From: Lentibacillus halodurans
GTDB lineage: Bacteria > Bacillota > Bacilli > Bacillales > Amphibacillaceae
Assembly: GCF_900112045.1 (NCBI RefSeq)
Contig: NZ_FOJW01000001.1
Coordinates: 310,001 to 374,000 of the forward strand
Reading direction: 5' to 3'
Length of the DNA stretch: 64,000 bases
Shown: in pieces, positions 17,608 to 26,239 of the stretch
Numbering within the stretch: the stretch's first letter is position 1
Layout of the letters: every line of letters starts with the position of its first letter
Notes under the pieces: model-generated
Told to the model about the DNA's origin: nothing
Seen by the model: the letters and a program-made list of their open reading frames with translations, nothing else
The model's database searches: none
Made by a program: the position numbers and the translations under genes

Positions 17608-18012
17608 GTGAACAACATAGAATTAGTCGATAAAGCAACGGACATCAAACATAAAGCATATGTACCGTATTCTGAATTCCCTGTTGGTGCAGCATTGTTA
17701 AGCCATTCAGGAAAAATCTATACAGGCTGCAATATAGAAAACGCAGCCTATCCAGTCAGTTGCTGTGCAGAGCGGGTAGCCATCTTTAAAGCCATTGCTG
17801 ATGGAGAATATGCTTTCACCGAAATGGCAGTTGCAGCTGATACGGAGCGGCCTGTTCCTCCATGCGGATCCTGCCGGCAGGTGATGAGTGAGTTTTTTGA
17901 CAGTGACATGAAGATTCACCTGACAAACGTAGATCATCATACCAAAACGGTAACAATGGAAGAATTATTGCCATTTTCCTTCCAGCCGGATGACTTGGGT
18001 GATAGAAGCTGA
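17608..18012 (+). CDS. cdd: cytidine deaminase
   Basis: Deaminates cytidine and deoxycytidine to uridine and deoxyuridine in pyrimidine salvage. The 134-residue tetrameric-type enzyme has the zinc ligands Cys53 (in CCAER, with catalytic Glu55), Cys86 and Cys89 (PPCGSC), and the substrate motif GCNIENAAYP. The start is GTG 17608 behind GAGGGGG. In B. subtilis cdd lies with era and dgkA; here it sits alone between yppE and gpsB with its own promoter and terminator, a local rearrangement. Confidence 0.95.
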   Translation: MNNIELVDKATDIKHKAYVPYSEFPVGAALLSHSGKIYTGCNIENAAYPVSCCAERVAIFKAIADGEYAFTEMAVAADTERPVPPCGSCRQVMSEFFDSDMKIHLTNVDHHTKTVTMEELLPFSFQPDDLGDRS

Positions 18013-18032
18013 TAAACATCAGCTTCTTTTTT
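18004..18032 (+). terminator. rho-independent terminator of cdd
   Basis: A 10-bp stem AGAAGCTGAT / ATCAGCTTCT with an AAAC loop, overlapping the cdd stop and followed by a T-run. Confidence 0.9.
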
Positions 18033-18046
18033 ATGCACGTATTCAT

Positions 18047-18075
18047 AAGACAATGAATTGTAATCATGTTATACT
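18047..18075 (+). promoter_or_regulatory. promoter of gpsB
   Basis: AAGACA (18047-18052), 17 bases, then TATACT (18070-18075) with a TG extension. Confidence 0.55.
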
Positions 18076-18194
18076 ATAAAATAAGAGATAATAAAATGCA
18101 TATATACATATGAACAGAAATAAAGATATAATTGGACATGCTTTTTGAATCGTTTTGAAATGGTTAAAAATGAAAAATCTGAGGTGACTGAAAC

Positions 18195-18497
18195 ATGAAT
18201 GCAAATCGGATTCAGCTGACAGGAAAAGATATACTGGAAAAAGAATTTAAAACTGCAATGCGTGGCTATAATCAGGAAGAAGTCGATGAATTTCTTGACA
18301 CGGTGATTCAGGATTATGAGGCGTTCCAGCAGGATATTGAGAAGCTGCGGCAGGAAAATGAACGGCTCAGAAAACAATCCGATCAAACTAGGAGCCGGTC
18401 ATCGGCACCAAACCATCAGGTCAATTATGATATATTAAAACGGGTATCTAATCTTGAGAAAGCAGTATTCGGCAAGAAATACGATGATTCTGAGTGA
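18195..18497 (+). CDS. gpsB: cell division protein GpsB
   Basis: GpsB shuttles PBP1 (PonA, encoded nearby) between septum and side wall and is a DivIVA paralogue. The 100-residue protein shows the DivIVA-like N-terminal domain ([23 protein letters not shown], about residues 22-44, with the membrane-curvature loop), a coiled coil to about residue 65, a Ser/Arg-rich linker, and a C-terminal trimerising segment ([17 protein letters not shown]). The ribosome-binding site is GAGGTGA. It lies directly before rnpB, as in B. subtilis. Confidence 0.95.
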   Translation: MNANRIQLTGKDILEKEFKTAMRGYNQEEVDEFLDTVIQDYEAFQQDIEKLRQENERLRKQSDQTRSRSSAPNHQVNYDILKRVSNLEKAVFGKKYDDSE

Positions 18498-18532
18498 TGT
18501 TTGAATTTACCAGTGAATATCATGGCTGAATA

Positions 18533-18541
18533 TGCTATAAT
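18533..18541 (+). promoter_or_regulatory. extended -10 promoter of rnpB
   Basis: TGC plus TATAAT (18536-18541), about 8 bases upstream of the predicted 5' end of the RNase P RNA. The -35 is poor. Confidence 0.6.
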
Positions 18542-18548
18542 TGTTGAT

Positions 18549-18960
18549 AGAAAATGATTGGATGCTTGCGTAATCGCTGTATATGCCACATATACAGAGG
18601 AAAGTCCATGCTCACACAGGCTGTGACGCCTGTAGTGTTCGTGCTTGACGAAATCATAAGTCAAGGTAGTCTTAATGGCTAACGGCAGTGGAAAATTCCT
18701 AACTCGAAAGACATGGATGAGTACACTTGAAAGTGCCACAGTGACGCAGTCGGATTGGAAACAGTCCGAATGGAACGCGGTAAACCCCACGAGTGAGCAA
18801 CCCAAATATTGGTAGGGGCACCCTTGATTAGGGAAAATGAACTGAAAAAGGGACAAGTACCGGAAAATACTTGTAGATAGATGATTACGACCGATGTACA
18901 AGGCTGACCACCGTGCAAGTACAGCGGAACAGAACATGGCTTATCAAGTATTCAATGGTC
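18549..18960 (+). ncRNA. rnpB: RNase P RNA, Bacillus type (type B)
   Basis: The catalytic RNA that matures tRNA 5' ends. Hallmarks of the Bacillus-type RNA are present in order: GAGGAAAGTCCATGCTC (near 18597), GTAGTGTTCGTGC, CATAAGTCAAGGTAGTC, GAAAGTGCCACAGTGACG, GGAACGCGGTAAACCCC, GTAGATAGATGATTACG, and AGAACATGGCTTA (near 18930) closing the core. The ends pair: GATTGGATGCTTG with CAAGTATTCAATGG, forming P1. Length of about 410 matches B. subtilis (about 400). The exact ends are approximate by a few bases. Open frames on the - strand here are spurious. Confidence 0.97.
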
Positions 18961-18977
18961 TTTAAAATTGTTATCGG

Positions 18978-19009
18978 AAACCTTTCTGATTCTGTCAGAA
19001 AGGTTTTTT
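18978..19009 (+). terminator. terminator of rnpB
   Basis: A 12-bp stem AAACCTTTCTGA / TCAGAAAGGTTT with loop TTCTG and a run of T. Confidence 0.9.
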
Positions 19010-19072
19010 ATTTGCTCAGCTGGTGTGGTAAACTGGTACTGATTATAAATCGGAGAACGAAAGGAAATACAT

Positions 19073-20203
19073 ATGACTGATGATATTACGTTAATCGCAA
19101 CAGCTGCAATGGGACTTGAATCAGTTGTGGCGACAGAAGTTAAACAGCTTGGTTATGATGTAACAGTTGAAAACGGAAAAGTCATGTTCAATGCACCAGT
19201 ATCAGCAATTCCGCGCTGCAACTTATGGCTGCGAAGTGCTGATCGTGTCAAACTGCAGGTGGGGCAATTTAAAGCCGTTACATTTGATGCGTTATTTGAA
19301 GCAACAAAAGCATTGCCATGGGAACATTTTATTACGGAACAGGGTAAATTTCCTGTTTCGGGAAAATCCGTAAAATCAACCCTGCACAGTGTCCCGGATT
19401 GCCAGGCAATCGTGAAAAAAGCAATTGCCGAACGATTAAAGTTAAAATACGGGGTAGCGGGTAACCTGCCGGAAACAGGTGCCTTGTATAAAGTTGAAGT
19501 GGCGATTCATAAAGACGATGCGGTTTTAACCATTGATTCATCTGGTACTGGACTGCACAAACGAGGCTATCGTACCGGACAGGGTGAGGCGCCATTAAAG
19601 GAAACGATGGCAGCAGCATTAATCTTGTTGACCAACTGGAAACCTGACTATCCGTTCATTGATCCTTTTTGCGGATCCGGAACAATCCCAATTGAAGCAG
19701 CATTAATTGGTCAGAATATTGCACCCGGATTTAATCGGGAATTCGCTTCTGAAGGTTGGGAATGGGTAAAAAGCCGTTACTGGAAAGAAGCGTTTGAAGA
19801 AGTCGAGGACAAGGCCAATTATGATCAGAAACTCGATATAACCGGATCAGATATTGACCATAAAATGGTTGATATTTCTGAGGAGAATGCGATAGAAGCA
19901 GGACTTGGCGATCTTATTTCCTGGAAGCAAATGCAGGCGAAGGATCTGTTTATCAGGAAAACGAACGGGTATTTAATAGGAAATCCGCCATATGGACAGC
20001 GTATCGGTGATAGGGAAGCTGTTGCGGGAATATATCAGGAACTGGGAAAAATCATGAAAGACCACCCGTCATGGAGTGTCTATATACTGACCGCGTTTGA
20101 ACCATTTGAACAGGCTTACGGCCGAAAAGCTGCCAAGAAACGAAAGCTGTTCAACGGGTTCATTCAAACCAATTATTATCAATATTATGGTAGAAAACAA
20201 TAG
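19073..20203 (+). CDS. ypsC: THUMP-domain 23S rRNA methyltransferase (RlmL/YpsC type)
   Basis: A class I SAM-dependent methyltransferase predicted to make N2-methylguanine in 23S rRNA, equal to the N-terminal enzyme of E. coli RlmL. The 376-residue protein has a ferredoxin-like plus THUMP RNA-binding region (about residues 1-160), then the methyltransferase domain with IDPFCGSGTIPIEAAL (SAM loop, about 198-213), TGSDIDHKMV, and the catalytic NPPYGQR (about 304-310), ending in LFNGFIQTNYYQYYGRK. It follows rnpB, as in B. subtilis (gpsB-rnpB-ypsC). Confidence 0.9.
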   Translation: MTDDITLIATAAMGLESVVATEVKQLGYDVTVENGKVMFNAPVSAIPRCNLWLRSADRVKLQVGQFKAVTFDALFEATKALPWEHFITEQGKFPVSGKSVKSTLHSVPDCQAIVKKAIAERLKLKYGVAGNLPETGALYKVEVAIHKDDAVLTIDSSGTGLHKRGYRTGQGEAPLKETMAAALILLTNWKPDYPFIDPFCGSGTIPIEAALIGQNIAPGFNREFASEGWEWVKSRYWKEAFEEVEDKANYDQKLDITGSDIDHKMVDISEENAIEAGLGDLISWKQMQAKDLFIRKTNGYLIGNPPYGQRIGDREAVAGIYQELGKIMKDHPSWSVYILTAFEPFEQAYGRKAAKKRKLFNGFIQTNYYQYYGRKQ

Positions 20204-20218
20204 GATTTGTTAAGTCGT

Positions 20219-20247
20219 AAACCAGAGGATCAATTCCCTGGTTTTTT
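20219..20247 (+). terminator. terminator of ypsC
   Basis: AAACCAG / CTGGTTT with an inner GG/CC extension and a T-run of seven. Confidence 0.75.
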
Positions 20248-20364
20248 TATTCATGATATTGCCCTTTTATTTTAGTTATGATTCAAAAACCTGAATATTT
20301 TTTATGAAACCATCCAAACTAAAGTCCGAAGCATGTCTAGGTTTAGAAAGGGGAGGATGTGAGA

Positions 20365-21453
20365 TTGATCAGCTCAGTAGGCTTAGGCATTCCTCCATAT
20401 GAAATATCCCAGACAAAGGTCAAAACCTTAGTCAGGGAAATCTTCGGCAGCCGTGAATCAACAATAATTGAACGGCTTTTACCTGTTTTCGATCATGCCC
20501 AAATCGATAAAAGGCAACTTGCAGTAGAAGCAGACTGGTTCCAAAAACATCACACATTCCAAGAAAAAAATGATCTTTATCACAGACTTGCAATCAAATA
20601 CGCATTAAAGGCCATCGATTCCTGTTTAACCAATCTACAATTTTTAAACAAAGCGATTCCATACGAAGCAGTCGATATGTTTATTTTTGTTTCCAGTACT
20701 GGCATATCAACACCTTCATTGGATACATACATCATGAATGAACGTCCCTTTACAGAAGATACAGCCCGAATGCCATTGTGGGGACTGGGTTGTGCAGGAG
20801 GTGCTATCGGTCTCTCGCGTGCTTACGATTGGATTAAAGCACATCCTGATAAAAATGTGTTAATCGTCTGTTGTGAATTGTGCAGTCTCACGTTCCAAAA
20901 GGATGATCTTCAGAAGAGCAATCTGGTTGGTACGGCGCTGTTTGGGGATGGCGTTGGTGCAGCATTTCTCATGGGCGATCAATCTGCATATTTGTCATAT
21001 AGCAAGCATACGAAACCGCGTATTGTAAACACCAGCTCTGCCACGAAGAAAAGAAGTAATCATATCATGGGATGGAATATGACCAATAACGGAATGGAGG
21101 TAGTCTTTTCCAGAAATATCCCAGCGCTTGTGCACACCTTTTGGCAACGGCACATTGATACATTTTTGGATAAGATAAATGTCAACAGTCAGACCGTCCA
21201 TTCCTATATCGCCCATCCTGGGGGCAAAAAAGTCTTGGAAGCAATGGAAGACGTTTTACAGGTTTCGCAGCCAAAGTTTAAACATTCGCATAACGTGCTG
21301 CGAAATCACGGTAATATTTCTTCAGCAACAGTTTTATACGTATTGCATGAATGGATGCAGGAAGATATCACCGAAAATGCACTAAGTGTCTTATCAGCTT
21401 TGGGACCGGGATTCAGCTCAGAACTAATATTATTGGAGTGGAATGAAACATGA
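20365..21453 (+). CDS. bpsA: type III polyketide synthase (alkylpyrone synthase, BpsA-like)
   Basis: A chalcone-synthase-fold enzyme that condenses fatty acyl-CoA with malonyl-CoA units to alkylpyrones, by analogy with B. subtilis BpsA (BcsA). The thiolase-like triad is clear: Cys in WGLGCAGGA (about residue 143), His in YIAHPGGKK, Asn in RNHGNISSATVLY. FGDGVGAAF is the typical loop. I prefer the TTG at 20365: GGGGAGG ends 8 bases before it, while a GTG at 20359 is only 2 bases away. The methyltransferase partner bpsB overlaps its end by 4 bases, the same pair as in B. subtilis. Confidence 0.9.
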   Translation: MISSVGLGIPPYEISQTKVKTLVREIFGSRESTIIERLLPVFDHAQIDKRQLAVEADWFQKHHTFQEKNDLYHRLAIKYALKAIDSCLTNLQFLNKAIPYEAVDMFIFVSSTGISTPSLDTYIMNERPFTEDTARMPLWGLGCAGGAIGLSRAYDWIKAHPDKNVLIVCCELCSLTFQKDDLQKSNLVGTALFGDGVGAAFLMGDQSAYLSYSKHTKPRIVNTSSATKKRSNHIMGWNMTNNGMEVVFSRNIPALVHTFWQRHIDTFLDKINVNSQTVHSYIAHPGGKKVLEAMEDVLQVSQPKFKHSHNVLRNHGNISSATVLYVLHEWMQEDITENALSVLSALGPGFSSELILLEWNET

Positions 21454-21959
21454 CTACTTGGATGTGGATTTTTATCATGGCCGTCATCTTACAGCGCGTT
21501 GTTGAACTGTTCATTGCTAAACGTAATGAAAAATGGATGAAGCATATCGGAGGCATTGAAAAGGGAGAGAAACATTACAAGTGGTTTATACTGCTGCACT
21601 GCAGTTTTTTTATATCCATCATGGTCGAAACCGCATTCAAAGATCGTCTGTTCAACGACATGAATTATGTACTGCTGGTGATTTTTTTGACAACACAGGC
21701 AGGAAGAATCTGGTGTATTCATACGTTAGGGAGATTTTGGAACACAAAGGTAATTGTGTTGCCGAGAGTAGCACTTATTAAGAAGGGTCCATACAAATAT
21801 ATCAAACATCCTAATTATATAATTGTAGCGATTGAGCTGTTCGTCATTCCCCTTCTTGTAGGGGCACAGCTGACAGCATTTATATTTCCGATTTTTCATC
21901 TGCTGTTATTAAGGATCAGAATTCCGCGTGAGGAAAAAGCTTTAACCAGAGTAACTTAG
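21450..21959 (+). CDS. bpsB: isoprenylcysteine methyltransferase-family alkylpyrone methyltransferase (BpsB/YpbQ)
   Basis: A 169-residue integral membrane protein of the ICMT family. In B. subtilis its homologue O-methylates the alkylpyrones made by BpsA. Four hydrophobic segments can be seen (about residues 2-20, 42-62, 70-90 and 120-155). The family signature GRFWNTKV followed by KKGPYKYIKHPNYI (SAM-binding region, about 92-125) is present, and RIRIPREEKAL ends the protein as in the family. Its start overlaps the bpsA stop (ATGA), indicating coupled expression. Confidence 0.88.
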   Translation: MTTWMWIFIMAVILQRVVELFIAKRNEKWMKHIGGIEKGEKHYKWFILLHCSFFISIMVETAFKDRLFNDMNYVLLVIFLTTQAGRIWCIHTLGRFWNTKVIVLPRVALIKKGPYKYIKHPNYIIVAIELFVIPLLVGAQLTAFIFPIFHLLLLRIRIPREEKALTRVT

Positions 21960-21975
21960 AAAAGAAAACATGAGG

Positions 21976-22007
21976 ATAGCTGCAAGCCGCAGCTATCTTA
22001 TTTTTTA
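21976..22007. terminator. convergent terminator between bpsB and the queuosine transporter
   Basis: A 9-bp stem GATAGCTGC / GCAGCTATC with a 5-base loop, followed by TTATTTTTT on the + strand. Coordinates may be off by one base. Confidence 0.75.
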
Positions 22008-22672
22008 TGCATGTGTTTTGCCGCGTACATAAACGGTGTGTCCATAAGTGCAACCATAAACTTGATGATATACGTTGTGAGGAAAATCTCCAGCCAGACA
22101 GAAAAAGGGTATTCACCGAAAAAAGCGACCGAACAAAAGATAGCAGAATCCAGGAGTTGACTGATGGCTGTACTGCCATTATTGCGGAGCCATAGGAATT
22201 TATCTGAAGGGAATATTTTCCTGAATTGATTGTAAACCCATACGTCAAAATATTGACTGACGATATACGCTGCTAAACTGCCTAAAGCAACTTGTGGGAT
22301 TACTTCAAACAATGTTGTGAGTGCTTCATGTGCAAAATCATCCGGACCAGGCTGAAACTGAAGGGCAATCTGCATCATGATAATCATGGCGATTAACGTT
22401 GAAAAACCGAGCCATACAGCCTTTTTAGCGTCACCCTTTCCATATTTTTCGTTCATAATATCTGTGGCAAGGTATGCTGTACCATAAATAATATTTCCCA
22501 GCGTTGCAGTGAGTCCAAACAACTCAACGGTTTTCAGGACTTGTATATTGGCAACTACAGTGGCCATTCCGATCCACACATACAGACCCATTTTCCCAAA
22601 AATCCGATAAAAAATTAATAATAACGTAAAGTTAACAAGTGCAAATAAAACCCAAATAAGTTCATTTGGCAT
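21998..22672 (-). CDS. queuosine precursor transporter (YhhQ/COG1738 family)
   Basis: A 224-residue membrane protein predicted to import 7-cyano- or 7-aminomethyl-7-deazaguanine or queuine for tRNA queuosine. At least six hydrophobic segments are visible. Family landmarks are the YLATDIMNEKYGKGDAKKAVWLGF loop (in part: ATDIMNEKYGKGDAKK), the QYFDVWVYNQFR stretch, and WLRNNGSTAISQLLDS. I start at ATG 22672 behind a perfect AAGGAGG; a longer frame upstream runs through the leader. That leader holds a preQ1-I riboswitch overlapping the ribosome-binding site and a sigma-A promoter, which strongly supports the function. Confidence 0.92.
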   Translation of the reverse strand: MPNELIWVLFALVNFTLLLIFYRIFGKMGLYVWIGMATVVANIQVLKTVELFGLTATLGNIIYGTAYLATDIMNEKYGKGDAKKAVWLGFSTLIAMIIMMQIALQFQPGPDDFAHEALTTLFEVIPQVALGSLAAYIVSQYFDVWVYNQFRKIFPSDKFLWLRNNGSTAISQLLDSAIFCSVAFFGEYPFSVWLEIFLTTYIIKFMVALMDTPFMYAAKHMHKK

Positions 22673-22682
22673 TTTGGATACC

Positions 22683-22722
22683 TCCTTAGTTTTGATAACG
22701 CGGGAGTTTGCGAACCGCGGTG
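22683..22722 (-). promoter_or_regulatory. preQ1-I riboswitch
   Basis: Read on the - strand, the P1 stem is CGCGG/CCGCG enclosing the conserved GGTTC...ACTCCC aptamer sequence. It is followed by an A-rich tail ending in AACTAAGGAGG, where the aptamer's ACTAAGG strand is part of the ribosome-binding site of the transporter gene. preQ1 binding would form the H-type pseudoknot and hide the site, giving translational OFF control. The match to the known class I consensus is close; ligand response is inferred. Confidence 0.88.
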
Positions 22723-22739
22723 ATGTTATAACAGAAACC

Positions 22740-22768
22740 ATTATACGGTGACACATCCTGAAAGACAA
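22740..22768 (-). promoter_or_regulatory. sigma-A promoter of the queuosine transporter
   Basis: On the - strand TTGTCT (22763-22768), 17 bases, TATAAT (22740-22745). The transcript would start about 10 bases before the preQ1-I aptamer. Confidence 0.75.
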
Positions 22769-22781
22769 GAAAAACCAAACC

Positions 22782-22814
22782 AAAAAAAGCGGTAATCCAT
22801 GTCAGATTACCGCT
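22782..22814 (-). terminator. terminator of the cold-shock gene
   Basis: A 10-bp stem AGCGGTAATC / GATTACCGCT, 7-base loop and a run of seven T on the - strand, directly downstream of csp. Confidence 0.88.
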
Positions 22815-22836
22815 CGTATATATGGTTCGATTTAAT

Positions 22837-23037
22837 TTATTGTTTAACAACGTTTGCAGCTTGCGGGCCGCGCTCGCCTTCTACGATGTCAAAAGTAACA
22901 TTCTGACCTTCTTCCAGCGTTTTGAATCCTTCTTCCTGGATGGCAGAATAATGGACAAATACATCGTTTCCTTCTTCAACCTGAATGAAGCCATAGCCCT
23001 TTTCCGCATTAAACCATTTTACTACGCCATTTTCCAT
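22837..23037 (-). CDS. cold-shock protein (CspB/CspD-like)
   Basis: A 66-residue single-stranded nucleic-acid-binding protein, an RNA chaperone. The OB-fold motifs RNP1 (KGYGFI) and RNP2 (DVFVHYSAI) and the surface aromatics are intact; it begins [14 protein letters not shown]. Bacillus has several paralogues (cspB, C, D) that I cannot tell apart here. It has a strong GGAGG ribosome-binding site, a good sigma-A promoter about 165 bases upstream and thus a long structured leader, typical of cold-shock mRNAs. Confidence 0.95.
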   Translation of the reverse strand: MENGVVKWFNAEKGYGFIQVEEGNDVFVHYSAIQEEGFKTLEEGQNVTFDIVEGERGPQAANVVKQ

Positions 23038-23197
23038 TGTAAATAAGCCTCCTAAAAACTTTCACGTAAAACGTGTTAATACAAAGCAGACAAACAGAAT
23101 TTAAAAAGCAGCATCTCATAGAAGTGCTGGATCACTATTGCATCCACTTCCATAGAAGCCGCTTGTCATTAATGATTCCATACATCTTCTTTGCTTG
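23038..23197 (-). promoter_or_regulatory. long 5' leader of the cold-shock gene
   Basis: About 160 bases of untranslated leader between the promoter and the start codon. It contains pairable segments, for example GAAGTG/CACTTC with an 18-base loop, and ACACGT/ACGTG near the ribosome-binding site. Cold-shock mRNAs are known to use such leaders as thermosensors; the structure here is inferred by eye. Confidence 0.5.
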
Positions 23198-23203
23198 TGT
23201 TCT

Positions 23204-23232
23204 AATATAGCTCATTTTAGTCCTTCAGTCAA
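23204..23232 (-). promoter_or_regulatory. sigma-A promoter of the cold-shock gene
   Basis: On the - strand TTGACT (23227-23232), 17 bases, TATATT (23204-23209). This is one of the best promoters in the window. The remaining bases up to fhs (23233-23383) hold no gene and no clear fhs promoter. Confidence 0.8.
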
Positions 23233-23383
23233 GAAAATGCCTTTATGAATTTCGATTTTTTTTCGCATATAACAATAAGTTTCAGAATTATATGAAACCA
23301 CTTCACGAAATATTAAATAAGTGTGTTAAAAACACAATTGTTACGTTACACTGGAAGTAAATTGATTGGGAGGGAGCTTTTAA

Positions 23384-25054
23384 ATGAAAACGGACATCAA
23401 AATAGCACAGAATACTGAACTGAAGCCAATTGCAGATATTGCAGAGAGATTGAATCTGGAATCGGAAGACTGGGAGCCATATGGACATACGAAAGCAAAG
23501 CTCTCTGATGCGTTACTGAACAAACTTCATGATAAACCCGACGGCAAAGTTATTTTAGTGACATCGATCAATCCAACACCCGCCGGCGAGGGTAAATCAA
23601 CTGTAACGGTCGGGTTGGGACAGGCACTTCACAGAATAGATAAGAAAGCAATAATCGCTTTGCGTGAACCATCATTAGGACCGGTTATGGGCATGAAGGG
23701 AGGCGCAGCAGGCGGTGGATTCTCACAAGTTTTGCCAATGGAGGATATCAATCTTCATTTTACAGGAGACCTGCATGCGATCACAACTGCTAATAATGCA
23801 CTTTCTGCCATGATTGACAATCATATCTATAGAGGAAATACATTGAACATTGACCTGCGCCGTATTGAGTGGAAACGGGTGATGGATATAAACGATCGTG
23901 CACTGAGACAAATTGTTGTTGGATTGGGCGGTCCTTTACGCGGTGTACCAAGAGAAGACGGCTTTAATATCACCGTTGCTTCGGAAATAATGGCCATTTT
24001 ATGTCTGGCAACAAGTCTTGAGGATTTAAAAGCAAGAATCGCTGACATTGTGATTGGCTATACATACAATGAAAAACCTGTTACAGTAAAGGATTTAAAA
24101 GTAGAAGGCGCACTTACACTCCTGTTGAAAGATGCGATGAAGCCAAACTTGGTTCAGACTACCGAAAACACGCCAGCCATTATTCATGGCGGGCCATTTG
24201 CCAATATTGCACACGGATGCAACAGTCTAATGGCAACCAAAACAGCTGCTAAACTGAGCGATTATGTCGTAACGGAAGCGGGATTTGGAGCTGATCTTGG
24301 TGCTGAGAAGTTTTTGGATATCAAATCACGTGCCGGGAAAGTGGACACAGATGCAGTCGTGATCGTCGCCACTGTCCGCGCCTTAAAGATGCACGGGGGT
24401 GCTGGACGTGATGACCTCAAATCAGAAAATATGGAAGCGCTGAAATCAGGGATGGGAAACTTGGAGAAACACATTGAAACAATTGAAATGTTCGGATTGC
24501 CATTTGTCGTTGCCATAAATCAATTTCCTACTGATACGAAGGCTGAAACTGACTTTATTAAGACATGGTGCGAGTCGAAAAATATTGATGTCGCCTTAAC
24601 GGATGTTTGGGCAAATGGTGGCAAAGGCGGAACTGAACTTGCCGAGAAAGTTGTTGAAAAGGCAGATGCCTCTGAAGGGCATTTGAATTATGTATACGAT
24701 TTGAATGATTCACTAGAGTCAAAAATCAGGAAAATTGCACAAGCAGTCTATGGTGCTGACGATATTGAGCTCTCACAAACAGCAAAAAAACAGCTTGCAT
24801 TTTATGAACAGCAAGGATGGGGGAAACTGCCGGTTTGTATGGCGAAAACACAATATTCGCTATCGGATGATCCGGCTTTACTGGGAAGACCTAAACATTT
24901 CACGGTGACAATCAGGGAATTGCGACCATCGATTGGAGCCGGTTTTATTGTTGTGCTGACCGGAAACATGATGACCATGCCGGGATTGCCCGAAAAACCA
25001 GCTGCACTCAATATGGATGTTGATCAGGACGGAAAGGTAATAGGATTGTTTTAA
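23384..25054 (+). CDS. fhs: formate--tetrahydrofolate ligase
   Basis: ATP-dependent synthesis of 10-formyl-tetrahydrofolate from formate, supplying one-carbon units. The 556-residue protein has the family P-loop [14 protein letters not shown] (about residues 65-78), the [20 protein letters not shown] signature (part of the nucleotide and folate site), and the C-terminal [11 protein letters not shown]. The ribosome-binding site GGGAGGGAG precedes ATG 23384. Its TAA overlaps the start of the HD-domain gene (TAATG), so both are translated together. Confidence 0.96.
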   Translation: MKTDIKIAQNTELKPIADIAERLNLESEDWEPYGHTKAKLSDALLNKLHDKPDGKVILVTSINPTPAGEGKSTVTVGLGQALHRIDKKAIIALREPSLGPVMGMKGGAAGGGFSQVLPMEDINLHFTGDLHAITTANNALSAMIDNHIYRGNTLNIDLRRIEWKRVMDINDRALRQIVVGLGGPLRGVPREDGFNITVASEIMAILCLATSLEDLKARIADIVIGYTYNEKPVTVKDLKVEGALTLLLKDAMKPNLVQTTENTPAIIHGGPFANIAHGCNSLMATKTAAKLSDYVVTEAGFGADLGAEKFLDIKSRAGKVDTDAVVIVATVRALKMHGGAGRDDLKSENMEALKSGMGNLEKHIETIEMFGLPFVVAINQFPTDTKAETDFIKTWCESKNIDVALTDVWANGGKGGTELAEKVVEKADASEGHLNYVYDLNDSLESKIRKIAQAVYGADDIELSQTAKKQLAFYEQQGWGKLPVCMAKTQYSLSDDPALLGRPKHFTVTIRELRPSIGAGFIVVLTGNMMTMPGLPEKPAALNMDVDQDGKVIGLF

Positions 25055-25650
25055 TGAATCAAGCTGATCAATTAAATGCCATTCAGGATTATGTATATAC
25101 CATATTTAACGACGATGTAACCGGTCATGATTTTTTCCATATGGAACGTGTCGCTCGTATGGCAAACAATTTAGCAATCCGCGAACAGGCAGATCCATTC
25201 ATCTGTGAAGCGGCTGCATGGCTCCATGATATAGGTGACCGAAAATTATTCTCCGTCAGGAACCAGGCCATTCATAAAATGGATACTTTCTTGCAATCCA
25301 TTTGTACAAATAAAGAAATCAGTGCCATCAAAACAGCTGTACAAGATGTCTCATTCAATGGAGGGCGGATTCCAGATACATTAGAAGGAAAAATTGTTCA
25401 GGATGCTGACAGGCTGGATGCAATCGGGGCAATCGGCATTGCACGGACTTTTGCATATGGTGCTGCCAATGGACAGTTGCTCTGGCATGATCAGGAGGGG
25501 AACCAACGTAACACGTCCATTCAACATTTTTATGATAAATTATTACTTCTTAAAGATTTGATGAACACGGCTGCCGCTAAAAAAGTGGCTGATAAACGGC
25601 ACCGATTCATGGAAGCGTATTTAGAGCAATTCTTCGCGGAATGGCAATAA
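25054..25650 (+). CDS. HD-domain phosphohydrolase (YpgQ-like)
   Basis: A 198-residue HD-superfamily hydrolase like B. subtilis YpgQ, reported as a nucleoside triphosphate pyrophosphohydrolase. Metal-site residues are visible in order: GHDFFHMERV (first His), AAAWLHDIGD (HD), and QDADRLDAIGAIGIAR (late Asp). The start codon overlaps the fhs stop as TAATG. The pairing with fhs is not one I recall from B. subtilis, so functional coupling is speculative. It could equally serve a general nucleotide-cleaning role. Confidence 0.82.
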   Translation: MNQADQLNAIQDYVYTIFNDDVTGHDFFHMERVARMANNLAIREQADPFICEAAAWLHDIGDRKLFSVRNQAIHKMDTFLQSICTNKEISAIKTAVQDVSFNGGRIPDTLEGKIVQDADRLDAIGAIGIARTFAYGAANGQLLWHDQEGNQRNTSIQHFYDKLLLLKDLMNTAAAKKVADKRHRFMEAYLEQFFAEWQ

Positions 25651-25667
25651 CGTGGCAAACAACATCA

Positions 25668-25692
25668 GGCAGATGGTGTCACACCATCTGCC
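25668..25692. terminator. strong hairpin between converging genes
   Basis: GGCAGATGGTGT (25668-25679) and its perfect complement (25681-25692) form a 12-bp arm pair around a single base. No T-run follows on either strand, so termination is likely but not textbook. Confidence 0.5.
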
Positions 25693-25700
25693 CGATCCAA

Positions 25701-26066
25701 TTACTCACGTACAGTTTCCTCTTTTTCAATCCTGTCATGAGACAACAGCCAGTTATGCTGGAAAATCTCCGTTACTGCCAACAAGGCTCCAGTCAAAATG
25801 GCTCCAAAAAAAGTTACGGCTGTATCAGCAAATAACATAGCGCCAAAATAGACAATCAGTGTACTGGCTATAAAATCCATGCCGACACTAAGCCAATTCG
25901 TTTCTTCCCGTAACATCGCTCTTTCCATAAAATAACCTACAAAAGCTAACACAACACCAAGTATGATCGGCTGGTACCAATATCCAAAGTCGACATTGGG
26001 GAAAATCCATGAAGCAATGTATACGGCAATTGGACATACGATTAATTTTACGATTAATCCACTCAT
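25701..26066 (-). CDS. DUF2512 family membrane protein (YndM-like)
   Basis: A 121-residue protein with four transmembrane segments (about residues 4-20, 28-46, 60-78 and 84-104) and a charged C-terminal tail rich in Glu. The pattern fits the DUF2512 family of small Bacillaceae membrane proteins, whose function is unknown. The ribosome-binding site is AAAGGCGGG before the ATG. No operon partner is present, as both neighbours are on other transcripts. Confidence 0.7.
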   Translation of the reverse strand: MSGLIVKLIVCPIAVYIASWIFPNVDFGYWYQPIILGVVLAFVGYFMERAMLREETNWLSVGMDFIASTLIVYFGAMLFADTAVTFFGAILTGALLAVTEIFQHNWLLSHDRIEKEETVRE

Positions 26067-26239
26067 TAATATCCCGCCTTTATCGTGTTATATGGATAGG
26101 TTTTGTGACAAAGACGGATTTTATTCAAAAAAGATGAAATATTTATCCCGGTGCAACCATCTCCCTAAGACAAAGAATGTGGTGACAATCACTCATGTCC
26201 TGCACTGGCACGTCCTGGGCGGAGCCTTCCAGTGATTGT

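Noticed and set aside
18425-18937. 170-codon - strand frame
   Set aside because: Lies antisense to RNase P RNA and gpsB; rnpB identification is certain.
22673-22783. N-terminal extension of the queuosine transporter
   Set aside because: This stretch is the preQ1 riboswitch and promoter region; the supported start is ATG 22672 after AAGGAGG.
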